A DNA stretch of 64,000 nucleotides from Clostridium_AT stratigraminis. GTDB lineage: Bacteria; Bacillota; Clostridia; Clostridiales; Clostridiaceae. A program made the position numbers and the translations under genes. This document shows positions 17,686 through 26,413 of this stretch, piece after piece; the first letter of the stretch is position 1; every line of letters starts with the position of its first letter. The stretch covers positions 1 to 64,000 of the forward strand of contig NZ_JBJHZZ010000002.1 of assembly GCF_045310675.1 (NCBI RefSeq), given 5' to 3'. The notes under the pieces are model-generated. The model was not told the origin of the DNA. It saw nothing but the letters and a program-made list of their open reading frames with translations, and did not search any database.

Positions 17686-19194
17686 TTGAAAAAGTTTAAT
17701 TTGCTTATAGGAATGATTTTGATTAATTTTGTAAGTATAATTTTAGGTTTTTTAAGAGATAGTAGTATCGTTTACAAATTAGGAGCAAATCAAAATTCTG
17801 ACGCATTTATATTTATAACAACTCTTCCAATAACTTTATTTAGTGCTATAGGATGGGTTGTTTCAACAACATTTGTACCAATTTATACTCATATAAAAAA
17901 TAATGAAAGTGAAGGGAATGCAAATTTATTTGCAAGTAATTTTTTAAATATACTGTTTTTGATAGTTACAATAATTGTAGTAATACTTCAGTTGTTCAGA
18001 GTTCAAGTAATAAGAATACTAGCACCTGGATTTAATGGTGAAACCTTTCAAACAGTACTAAATCTTGCTAGTATCATATTACCTTCTATGTTATGTTATG
18101 TGATTACATACTGCTTTGTTGGTATACTTACATCACATAAGAATTTAATTTGGACATCTGCTATTGGAATACCAACTAATTTATTTCTTATATTAGGGAT
18201 TTTATTTTTTTATAATTGGTATGGTCTTAAAGGTGCTACAGAATTTTCGTTCATTGGAAGTATTGCACAGTTCGCCATGCTTATTATTCCATTAAAAAAA
18301 ATAGGTTTCAAATATATAACTTACATAAATATAAGGGATAGCCATATTTTGGAGGCCCTAAAAATGATAGGTCCAATGATAATTGGAGTAATGGCAATAC
18401 AAATCAATTCATTGGTTACAAGTATGATTGCATCAACGTTAAACCCAGGAACTATAACTTCTATAAATCTAGGCATGAAGGTTAATAATTCTATTTATAA
18501 TTCTTTGGTATTTATAATAATAACATATACATTTCCATTTCTTGCTGAGGCAATTTCTAAAAAAGATATAGATAAATTTAATGTACTTATATATGGTGGC
18601 TTACAATTAGTATTTCTTATATTATTACCTATAGCTGTTAATCTAATTTTCTTCAGAAAAGAAGTAATAACTATATTATTTGGACATGGGAATTTTTCTG
18701 GTAAGAATATATTAACTACTTCATTTATTCTAATTTTTTATAGTGCAAGCCTTTTATTTATGGGAATCAAAGATTTAATTAACCGAGTTTTTTATGCGAC
18801 AAAAAATACTAAGACTCCAATGTACAACAGTATTATTTCAATATGCATAAATATAATATTAAGTATTGCATTAGCACATTACTGGGGGGTATACGGACTT
18901 GCTGCTTCAAGTGCAGTTGCAACCATAACTGCTGCTTTATTATTATATAGAAGTTTAATTAAGGGTTTCGATATAGAAAATAAAAGAATTTTAGTTATGA
19001 TATTGAAGATAGCAATAATTTGCTTGTTTTTATATGTATTTCTTTCATTAATAAAGTCTATTCTAGCAGGGAAGCTTATCCTTTTGGCGTATTTCTTTGT
19101 TACTGGGACTCTGGGAGTTGGATTTTATATTATATGTTTATGGATCTTTAAAGTTGATATTAAATCTTTATTAAGCTTATTTTCTAAAAAATAA
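17686..19194 (+). CDS. MurJ/MviN-family lipid flippase (Wzx role)
   Basis: 502 residues with about 14 membrane segments. The start LIGMILINFVSIILGFLRDSSIVYKLGANQNSDAFIFITTLP matches the MurJ pattern (GFxRD..ia..fGas...DAf), and STTFVPIYTH and RVFYATKNTKTPMYNSIISICINIILS are further MOP-superfamily signatures. In a polysaccharide operon it most likely carries undecaprenyl-linked repeat units across the membrane, the Wzx step, rather than lipid II. TTG 17686 is chosen because AGGTG (17675-17679) is six bases away. Being MurJ-like rather than Wzx-like is noteworthy. Confidence 0.82.
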   Translation: MKKFNLLIGMILINFVSIILGFLRDSSIVYKLGANQNSDAFIFITTLPITLFSAIGWVVSTTFVPIYTHIKNNESEGNANLFASNFLNILFLIVTIIVVILQLFRVQVIRILAPGFNGETFQTVLNLASIILPSMLCYVITYCFVGILTSHKNLIWTSAIGIPTNLFLILGILFFYNWYGLKGATEFSFIGSIAQFAMLIIPLKKIGFKYITYINIRDSHILEALKMIGPMIIGVMAIQINSLVTSMIASTLNPGTITSINLGMKVNNSIYNSLVFIIITYTFPFLAEAISKKDIDKFNVLIYGGLQLVFLILLPIAVNLIFFRKEVITILFGHGNFSGKNILTTSFILIFYSASLLFMGIKDLINRVFYATKNTKTPMYNSIISICINIILSIALAHYWGVYGLAASSAVATITAALLLYRSLIKGFDIENKRILVMILKIAIICLFLYVFLSLIKSILAGKLILLAYFFVTGTLGVGFYIICLWIFKVDIKSLLSLFSKK

Positions 19195-19231
19195 TTCTAT
19201 TTTAAAAATAAATAATGAAGGTACTGGTTAT

Positions 19232-21142
19232 ATGAACAATAATAAAAACTTAAAATGGTTCTTTCATAGGCTAAAAGCAATGTCTATAGAAGAGATAATA
19301 TTTCGTTTTAAAAAGAAGTTGCAATTAAAGGGATATGAGAAAAACTTTAAAGAAAAGAAAACTGTTCTGGAATTATCTATACCTAATCTGAAAACAGATA
19401 AATTTAATCTGCTTAATAATAAGATAGATGAGATTTGGGATTTTTCTAATGATGCTATAAATGAAAAGAAAGATTTTATAGTTGATATATTCGATATGAA
19501 AATTGATCTAAGCAAGGACTTTTCATGGCATGGGTTTAATGCTTTAAAGTGGGATAAAAGTGTTTTTTCATGTAATATAGACTTTAAGAATAAAGATGAG
19601 ATAGGAGAAATAAGGCTCACTTGGGAACTTAATAGACATTTATTTTTACCTCATTTTTTTTTAATGTGGAAAAATACGAATAATAGAGTATACTTTGAAA
19701 AGGCTAAGGAGCTATTTTATGATTGGGTTAATGATAATTATTTTTTAAGAGGTGTGAATTGGTCATCACCCATGGAAATAGCTATTAGAGCTTATCAGTG
19801 GATTCTATGCTATGCTATTATTAAAGAAGCTGATGATAATAAGCTTAAAGAAGATTTAATTACAGCAGTTATCAATTCTATAAAATATGTATCTGAAAAT
19901 TTTTCAGGATTTTCCTCAGCTAATAATCATTTAATACTTGAAGCTGGTTTGACTTCAATAATTGGTGAATTACTAAAGGATGTATATAATCAAAATTGGT
20001 TTCAAAAAGGTTATGATGTATTAGAGAAAGAAATAAAAAGACAATTTTACAGTGAAGGTGTTAACAAAGAACATGCAGCCCATTATCATGGGTTTGTAGT
20101 AGATTTGCTGCTTCAATATAATACATTTTTAAAATACTTAAATAAAAAAGCAATTTGTGAGGATATCTTATTTAAGTCAGTAGAATTTATCGGTTATCTT
20201 AAATATTGCAAGGACTTTGTTGAGTTTGGTGATAGCGATGATGCTAAAATTCTAAATTTGACTGGAAAGTCATATAATTATTATGATTATTTACTAGCCT
20301 TTGGTTCAAAGTATTTTGAAACAAGCTTTACTGAAGATATTACTAATTCCCAGTTATCAGTTTGGAAATATATTAAAAGCCAGGATATAATAAAACCATT
20401 TGATTATAATGGTATAAAGTACTATGAAAAATCTGGGTACTTTATATATAAATCTAATGAATTAACCTTCTTCTTCGATATTGCAGAATTAGGTTTTGGA
20501 AGCATTGCTGCTCATGGTCATGCTGATTGTTTGGCATTTGTTTTATCAGTAAAAAATATACCGATTTTTGTAGATCCAGGCACCTACATTTATAATGTCG
20601 AAAGTTCATTAAGAAATTATTTTAGAAGTACTTCAGCTCATAATACCTTAACTTATGATGAGTTATCACAATCAACAATGGAAGGACCTTTTTTATGGTC
20701 TAAAAAAGCGAATATAATTGAAAAGGGCTTTTATGAGGATGTAGATTATGTAGTTATATACGGATCACATGATGGGTATAAACCTTTTACTCATAAAAGG
20801 ATAATATATATCAGCAAAAAATATAATCTTGTTATTATAAAGGATGAATTTGATGGAGATAAAGGTATTGTAAACTTTACTTTAGATAGTAGTAATATCT
20901 TATCAAAAATAAATGATAAAAAATATAGTATTAATAATAATTTATATTTCTATACCAACGAAGAAATTGAAATACATAAGCAACTGATATCTAAATCTTT
21001 TTTGAAGAAGGAAGAAACTAATGCATTTTGTGTTAGTATAAATAAAAACAGCCCCTGTATATCTATTATTACAGATGAAGAAAAATTAATTTTGCATCAG
21101 AAAGCTATATATAAAGAAGGAGAAATTATTTTTATATATTAA
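19232..21142 (+). CDS. Heparinase II/III family polysaccharide lyase
   Basis: 636 residues. The N-terminal all-alpha toroid contains WHGFNALKWDKSVFSCNIDF, WELNRHLFLPHFFLMW, NWSSPMEIAIRAYQWILCY and NNHLILEAGL (the substrate Asn-His). The C-terminal beta-sandwich (heparinase II/III domain) has SIAAHGHADCLAFVLSV, VDPGTYIYN and RSTSAHNTLTYDE, with the conserved His and Tyr. These enzymes cut uronic-acid-containing chains by beta-elimination. No signal peptide is visible. Within operons that build a uronate-containing polymer, such lyases act in quality control, release or turnover. Last gene of the operon; no clear terminator was found before the IS remnant. Confidence 0.85.
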   Translation: MNNNKNLKWFFHRLKAMSIEEIIFRFKKKLQLKGYEKNFKEKKTVLELSIPNLKTDKFNLLNNKIDEIWDFSNDAINEKKDFIVDIFDMKIDLSKDFSWHGFNALKWDKSVFSCNIDFKNKDEIGEIRLTWELNRHLFLPHFFLMWKNTNNRVYFEKAKELFYDWVNDNYFLRGVNWSSPMEIAIRAYQWILCYAIIKEADDNKLKEDLITAVINSIKYVSENFSGFSSANNHLILEAGLTSIIGELLKDVYNQNWFQKGYDVLEKEIKRQFYSEGVNKEHAAHYHGFVVDLLLQYNTFLKYLNKKAICEDILFKSVEFIGYLKYCKDFVEFGDSDDAKILNLTGKSYNYYDYLLAFGSKYFETSFTEDITNSQLSVWKYIKSQDIIKPFDYNGIKYYEKSGYFIYKSNELTFFFDIAELGFGSIAAHGHADCLAFVLSVKNIPIFVDPGTYIYNVESSLRNYFRSTSAHNTLTYDELSQSTMEGPFLWSKKANIIEKGFYEDVDYVVIYGSHDGYKPFTHKRIIYISKKYNLVIIKDEFDGDKGIVNFTLDSSNILSKINDKKYSINNNLYFYTNEEIEIHKQLISKSFLKKEETNAFCVSINKNSPCISIITDEEKLILHQKAIYKEGEIIFIY

Positions 21143-21228
21143 TTTCATTTTTTTAAGATTAATAGGATCTGAAATGTGAATGATATTATTAAAGTGTACA
21201 ACTTCAGAGCATTTTGTTAGCGAGTTAA

Positions 21229-21357
21229 TTTACCATTAGTTGATATAAATCCCAAAAATGGAAAAATAAACCTTCGGACTTCTAACACTCCCATAGCCAT
21301 CAAGTAAGCAAGCTCGATCGCTGGCTCCCTCGCAAGAACCCGCGTGTAAATGGTAAA
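21229..21357. repeat. Short element with TTTACCATT inverted ends
   Basis: TTTACCATT (21229-21237) is inverted as AATGGTAAA (21349-21357). The 110 bases between contain a GC-richer stretch unlike its surroundings (AAGCTCGATCGCTGGCTCCC). It looks like a small non-coding repeat or a piece of another mobile element beside the IS21 copy. Family unknown. Confidence 0.3.
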
Positions 21358-21469
21358 ATAAAATGGAGAAATTTCGGCAAACAAAAAGGGAGAAAAATTC
21401 CCAACTAGTTTAATAATAATCCCATCTCTGATAAAATAACAGAGTTATTCATCAGAGGGGGAATGCAGA

Positions 21470-23021
21470 ATGAAGGGATGGAAAGTGTTTGCAGAAATAA
21501 AGGAACTCAAAAGGAAAGGATTGAACAAGGCTCAAGTAGAAAGAGCAATGAATATAAACTATAAGACAGTAACAAAGTATTGGGATATGACACCAGAGGA
21601 ATATTCAAAACTAATAGAAGAATCAAAATCGAGAGCAAAGAAGATAGACAAGTATAGGAATGATATACTTTCATGGATAAGAGAATTTAACGACATATCA
21701 ACTGCTCAAATATCCGATTGGTTAAAAGAAAAATATGGACAGTTAGATTTTAAAGATAGGACTTTGAGGTGGTATGTTGAGAAGTTGCGAAAGGACTATA
21801 ATCTGCCGAAGGCTGCTCAAGATAGGCAGTACATTGATACCTATGGGCTATTAAGCACAAGTGGATTTCGGACAGTCTTGGCTTCATAAGCCTGACGGCT
21901 CAAGAGTAAAGCTTTATTGTTTTGCTATGGTACTATCTCATTCAAGATTTAAGTATGTATATTGGCTGGATAAGCCGTTTACCACAGCAACTTTTATAGA
22001 GGCTCACGATAGAGCATTTGAATATTTTGGAGGCATGCCAAAAGAGATAGTATATGATCAAGACAGAGTTCTTGCTGTTGATGAGAACTTCGGTGATGTT
22101 GTATATACTGAAGAATTTCAAAATTATATTAATCTAATGCATTTTAAGGCTAGGCTCTGCCGAGCATATGACCCAGAAAGCAAAGGAAAAATTGAAGCAG
22201 TAGTTAAATTTGTTAAATATAACTTTGCTATACATAGAAAATTTGTAAATATAGATTCCTTTAACGAGGATTGCCTAAAGTGGCTTGAGAGGACTGGAAA
22301 TGCCAAGATACATGATATAACGAAAAAGGCACCAGTAGAAGTGTTTGCTTTGGAGAGTCAACACTTACAACCAGTACCTCAATCAATTAATAAAAAATTC
22401 AATGACACTAGTTTAAACTATAACGTAAGAAAAAACAATATTGTTTTCTATAAACAGAATAGATATCAAGTTCCAAAAGGTACTTATGAGCCTGGAAAGC
22501 AAGTCAAACTAGTAGTCAAGGATAATTCAATAGATATAGTAGATTTAGATACTGGAGAAATTATAGCACACCATCCTATAAGCACAAAAAGAGAAGAACT
22601 AGTTAAACTTAATCATCCAGAAAGACATATAAGCAAATCTGCTGAAGAGATGTACTCTAAAGCACTCATCGTGCTGGGTGGTACAGATAGTGCCAAAATT
22701 CTTTTAGATAACATAAGAAAAGAAAGAGCAAGATATGTTAAAGACCAACTAGGAGTTATTGTTAAGGCTGCTCCTAACTACGATATCAATATTATAGATA
22801 AAGCCATAGAATATTGTGTAAGCCGAAGGCTTTGGAGCGCTGGAATGTTTAAAGATACTCTTGAACATTTAAACATTGAAAACAGCCAGAAGACAAGCAA
22901 CAAAATTGTTTTGAATAATGCCTCTATCCCCTCAAAGTGCAAGGGTATAAAAACAGAAATTAGAGCTATTAGCGAGTATACAAATGCTTTGAAGGAGGAT
23001 AAAACAACATGGAAAAACTAG
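21470..23021 (+). pseudogene. istA: IS21 transposase, frameshifted
   Basis: The first frame (21470-21889) encodes the N-terminal helix-turn-helix (MKGWKVFAEIKELKRKGLNKAQVERAMNI, KTVTKYWDMTPEEY). The second frame (GTG 21861-23021) encodes the integrase core starting VDFGQSW and running through DRVLAVDENFGDVVYTEEFQNYI and DPESKGKIEAVVKFVKYNF (the DDE residues). Homology crosses from one frame to the other near 21840: the second frame upstream of GTG reads PMGY-stop-AQVDFGQ, so a one-base loss and a CAA-to-TAA change (21852-21854) have both occurred. Two lesions argue against programmed frameshifting. Intact IstA is about 500 residues. Confidence 0.88.
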
Positions 23022-23751
23022 AATTAATAAAGGATTATTCAAAAACTCTTAAACTTAACTATCTAAATGCTAATGCAGCAAAGATTATTGAAAATGCTGA
23101 CTCTAAGGATTTATCTTATCAAGATTTGCTCCTGGATATACTCAAAAATGAGATAAATCTAAAAGACGTAAGGGCACAAGAAAGGCTGCTTAAAAATGCA
23201 GGCTTTCCTATGATTAAGCACTTAGAGGAATTTGATTTCAATTTCCAGAAATCAATAACTTCTAAACAGGTGAATAGACTTATTAAACTGGAATGGATAG
23301 ATAGGATGTTCAATCTTATCTTCCTTGGTCCTCCAGGTGTGGGCAAAACTCATCTTGCTATCGCAATGGGCTTAAAAGCCGTTAAGGCTGGGTATAAAGT
23401 TAGTTTTGTTTCTATGGACAATCTTATGCATATACTTAGAACTGAAGATATATCAAGGAAAAGCAAAGGTAAGGTTAATAGTATACTCTCTTCAAGCCTC
23501 GTCATTATTGATGAATTAGGATACCTGCCTATAACTAAAGAAGAAGCCAATATGTTCTTTCAGTTAATATCTGCTCTTCATGAACAGGCTTCAATAATAA
23601 TCACTTCTAATAAAGGCTTTGAAGACTGGACCGAACTGCTTGGAGATGATGCCTTAACAACACAGTTCTTGATAGACTTGTGCATAAGTGTGAACTTTTT
23701 AATATGACAGGTAAAAGTTATAGACTTGAACATAGACAATCTATATTTTAG
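23009..23751 (+). pseudogene. istB: IS21 helper ATPase, 3' frameshift
   Basis: AAA+ ATPase that assists IstA. It overlaps the istA end by 13 bases. The Walker A motif GPPGVGKT and Walker B VIIDELGYLP are intact, as is SNKGFEDWTELLGDDALTT. Near 23660 one base is missing: the annotated frame ends at 23707 with foreign residues, whereas the next frame continues VLDRLVHKCELFNMTGKSYRLEHR-like sequence (LDRLVHKCELFNMTG is read from TTCTTGATAGACTTGTGCAT onward) to TAG 23749-23751. So the C-terminal 30 residues are out of frame. Confidence 0.85.
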
Positions 23752-23801
23752 GAAATAAAAAAGGAAAAACTTCAGTAAAATTATTTGCCGAAATTTCTCC
23801 A

Positions 23802-24024
23802 AAGGTACTTGCCAGTAACACCATTTGGTTACGATTTTCCTGTATGGTGATAATTTTCCGCTTCTTTGCTGCTTCGGGTGTAACTCCAAATTATAGTTTT
23901 CTTTATCCACATACTTTTTTACAGTTGTAAAATCAAATCCTGTTATTTCCACTATTTTTCTTAAGCTTTTCCCTTCAAATTTTCTTAAGTTTCTGATACG
24001 ATATATTTGTTCCATTGTCAGCAT
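23802..24024 (-). pseudogene. Truncated second IS21-type transposase (istA 5' fragment)
   Basis: Reading leftwards from ATG 24024 (preceded by AAGGAG) gives MLTMEQIYRIRNLRKFEGKSL and then RKIVEITGFDFTTVKKYVDKENYN, the N-terminal helix-turn-helix of a different IS21-type IstA. The frame runs straight into the right end of the neighbouring IS at 23801 and the rest of the gene is missing; it is not found on the other side either. Upstream at about 24087-24125 the C-rich segment AAAATCCCCGC (minus strand) looks like the outer end of this element. Confidence 0.75.
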
Positions 24025-24132
24025 CTCCTTATTCTCCTTTTCAGTTTGGTCACTAAAAAGGATATTATTTTCAAGGGGTGCTTGCAATGGGATCTTTCCA
24101 TTTTTTGCGGGGATTTTTAACTTCCGTACTGC

Positions 24133-24411
24133 TTGATTTCTATTCTACCAAATACAAATTTAATGCATTTGCATATGAAATTCTTCACGATATGCCACCT
24201 CAACATATCTTATGTTAAGAAAATCAAATTTGTTAGAAGTAATACAGATATGAAATCAAGCTATGAAAAATATAGTAGCATGACTTCTATGAATTTTGGT
24301 GAAATAAATTGGAAACCAAATGTTAAATACTATGGTGAAAATACTCCAAAGCTTATAGATTTTGTAATTAAAAATTTGTTAAATAAATATTGCATTTTCT
24401 TTACAAAGTGA
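24133..24411 (+). other. Possible coding remnant next to IS fragments
   Basis: An open frame of 92 codons with no ribosome site. Its second half (SSYEKYSSMTSMNFGEINWKPNVKYYGENTPKLIDFVIKN, given here only as an impression of a protein tail) looks more protein-like than the first, and neighbouring frames also carry protein-like words (FNAFAYEILHDMPPQHI). This suggests a frameshifted gene tail. The family is not recognised; it may equally be chance. Confidence 0.2.
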
Positions 24412-24475
24412 TTTTTAATAGTCAAATATCTGAAAGTTCCCAATAAATATGTTGTTTTTTATCCGAATTATGCTA

Positions 24476-24525
24476 TGATATAATAAGCGAGGTTTGTTAA
24501 AATACTTTGATTATCAAAGTATTTT
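24476..24525 (+). promoter_or_regulatory. Promoter with FabT-like operator upstream of the accDA operon
   Basis: An extended -10 box TGATATAAT (24476-24484) is followed by a perfect inverted repeat at 24499-24525 with 12-base arms and a three-base centre. Its core TTTGATTATCAAA (24506-24518) equals the core of the site bound by FabT, the MarR-type repressor of fatty acid synthesis in streptococci (consensus ANTTTGATTATCAAATT). It lies just downstream of the expected start point, a repressor position. A weak TTGTTT (24453-24458) is the only -35 candidate. The regulator itself is not in the window. Confidence 0.72.
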
Positions 24526-24541
24526 AGTATTTTAATGTAGT

Positions 24542-24571
24542 AAAAAGTATTTTAAACAGTAAATACTTTTT
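24542..24571 (+). promoter_or_regulatory. Second inverted repeat in the accDA leader
   Basis: AAAAAGTATTT (24542-24552) and AAATACTTTTT (24561-24571) form an 11-base inverted repeat 28 bases before the first codon. It shares the word AGTATTT with the upstream operator. It could be a second binding site or an RNA hairpin that masks the ribosome site. Confidence 0.4.
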
Positions 24572-24598
24572 AATAAATTTAAAAGTAGGGGAATAGAT

Positions 24599-26365
24599 AT
24601 GCTGGTAAATATGCTTGATAAAATAGATAATTCAGCTTTAAGAAATATTAGTAAAGAAATAGAGACCACTAAAGATGTAAAGGAAAGTGTTAAATATCAT
24701 ATTCAGGAAATTAAAATGGAAAGTGATTTATTTATAAAATGCCCTGAATGTGGGGAAGTACTTATAAAAGCAGAGATGGATGATGAATTACAGGTATGTT
24801 TTAATTGTAATCACCATATGAGGATAAATAGCAGGAAAAGAATTGAATTCATATTTGACCAAGATTCAATTGAGTATTTGAATGAAAATATGAAAAGTTC
24901 AAATCCTCTTGATTATCCGAAATACTCCGAAAAAACAGGAGAATTAATAAATAAGCTTAAAATAAATGAAGCTGTAATTACGGGCATTGGTAGTATTAAT
25001 GGTAATAAAACATGCTTTGGTGTTATGGATTCTAAATTTATTATGGGCTCCATGGGAAGTGTTGTTGGAGAAAAGCTTGCAAGAATGCTTGAGAAAGCAA
25101 CAGCCTTGAAACTGCCAGCGATTATATTTACAGTGTCAGGTGGAGCCAGAATGCAGGAAGGAATTCTTTCTTTAATGCAGATGGCCAAGGTATCAGCAGC
25201 AGTGAAAAGACACAGTAATGCAGGGCTTTTGTACATTACAGTAATTACGGATCCAACAACAGGGGGGGTAACTGCAAGTTTCGCTTCACTTGGAGATATA
25301 ATTATTGCTGAGCCAAAGGCTACAATAGGATTTGCAGGCAAAAGAGTAATTGAACAAACCATTAAGCAGAAGCTACCTAGTGATTTCCAAAGCTCGGAAT
25401 TCATGCTGGAACACGGTTTTGTAGATATGATTGTACATAGAAGAGACATGAAGGCTACACTTTCTCACTTAATTGAAATTCACGGTAGATTAAGTGAGGT
25501 TAATATAGAAAAGTCATTAGTTCTAATTGAAGAAGGCTCAAATGAGGAGCCTAGCTTATGTGATAAAAACTTAGACCCATGGGAAATAGTGAAGATTGCT
25601 CGAAACAAAAACAGGCCCAATTATAAGGATTATATAGAGGAATTAATTGATGGATTTGTTGAGCTTCATGGAGATAGATACTATAAGGACGATGAAGCTA
25701 TTGTTGGAGGAATCGGTTATTTTAATGGTATTCCTGTAACCATAATTAGCCATGCTAAGGGTAAAACCATAGAAGAAAATCTTAAGAGGAGTTTTGGCAG
25801 CCCATATCCTGAAGGTTATAGAAAGGCTCTAAGACTTATGAAAGAGGCAGAAAAGTTTAATAGACCTATAATTTGCCTTATAGATACTCAGGGAGCATAC
25901 TGCGGAATAGGAGCTGAGGAAAGAGGTCAGGGTGAAGCAATTGCCAAGAATTTACTTGAGTTGTCAGATTTGAAAACTCCAATTATTTCTGTTGTTATTG
26001 GTGAAGGCGGCAGTGGAGGTGCACTTGCTCTTGGCGTTGCAGATAAAGTTTTTATGCTTGAAAATTCCATATACTCAGTTATTTCACCAGAAGGGTGTGC
26101 TTCAATATTAATGAAGGATTCCTCAAAAGCTGATGAAGCATCAAGAATACTAAAGCTTACTGCCAAGGATTTAAAGGCACTTAAAGTCATTGATGGCATT
26201 ATTGATGAACCTCTTGGTGGAGCTCACAATGATGTGAATTGTACTGTTAACAATGTTAAGGCTACAATATATAAAAATCTTCTTGAACTACTTAATAAGG
26301 ACATGGATAAGCTGGTTGATGAAAGATATAGCAAGCTAAGAGAAATTGGGGAGTATATTGAGTAG
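24599..26365 (+). CDS. accDA: Fused acetyl-CoA carboxyltransferase beta-alpha (AccD-AccA)
   Basis: 588 residues in one chain. Residues 1-290 are AccD-like: a Cys4 zinc ribbon (CPEC at 48-51, CFNC at 67-70), then GSMGSVVGEKLARMLE, TVSGGARMQEGILSLMQMAK and DPTTGGVTASFASLGD. Residues 320-588 are AccA-like: PNYKDYIEELIDGFVELHGDR, NLKRSFGSPYPEGYRKALRLMKEAEKFNRP, LIDTQGAYCGIGAEERGQGEAIA, GEGGSGGALAL and ISPEGCASIL. The complex moves CO2 from biotin to acetyl-CoA, forming malonyl-CoA. Bacterial accD and accA are usually separate genes. ATG 24599 follows AGGGGAA. The two genes behind it encode a 5S-type carboxyltransferase and a biotin carrier, but no biotin carboxylase, so the fusion may act as the 12S part of a transcarboxylase. 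Confidence 0.92.
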   Translation: MLVNMLDKIDNSALRNISKEIETTKDVKESVKYHIQEIKMESDLFIKCPECGEVLIKAEMDDELQVCFNCNHHMRINSRKRIEFIFDQDSIEYLNENMKSSNPLDYPKYSEKTGELINKLKINEAVITGIGSINGNKTCFGVMDSKFIMGSMGSVVGEKLARMLEKATALKLPAIIFTVSGGARMQEGILSLMQMAKVSAAVKRHSNAGLLYITVITDPTTGGVTASFASLGDIIIAEPKATIGFAGKRVIEQTIKQKLPSDFQSSEFMLEHGFVDMIVHRRDMKATLSHLIEIHGRLSEVNIEKSLVLIEEGSNEEPSLCDKNLDPWEIVKIARNKNRPNYKDYIEELIDGFVELHGDRYYKDDEAIVGGIGYFNGIPVTIISHAKGKTIEENLKRSFGSPYPEGYRKALRLMKEAEKFNRPIICLIDTQGAYCGIGAEERGQGEAIAKNLLELSDLKTPIISVVIGEGGSGGALALGVADKVFMLENSIYSVISPEGCASILMKDSSKADEASRILKLTAKDLKALKVIDGIIDEPLGGAHNDVNCTVNNVKATIYKNLLELLNKDMDKLVDERYSKLREIGEYIE

Positions 26366-26413
26366 GTTTTACTAATTAAGTTTTCATATTGTTTATATAG
26401 GAGTTGAAATACT

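Larger units (their letters stand above)
21364..23801 (+). mobile_element. Decayed IS21-family insertion sequence
   Basis: The terminal inverted repeats TGGAGAAATTTCGGCAAA (21364-21381) and TTTGCCGAAATTTCTCCA (23784-23801) are perfect 18-mers with TG...CA ends. They enclose istA and istB in the standard order, 2438 bases in all. Both genes carry frame disruptions, so this copy cannot move itself. No target-site duplication is visible: the left flank ends ATAAAA and the right starts AAGGTA. The right flank is a second, truncated IS21-type element. Confidence 0.92.

Noticed and set aside
21838..21889. Programmed frameshift in istA
   Set aside because: The homologous downstream frame also contains a TAA in place of a conserved Gln codon, and no slippery heptamer is visible, so mutation is the simpler explanation.
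24913..25449. Antisense open frame of 178 codons opposite accDA
   Set aside because: It lies fully within the conserved AccD domain on the other strand and has no start signal.
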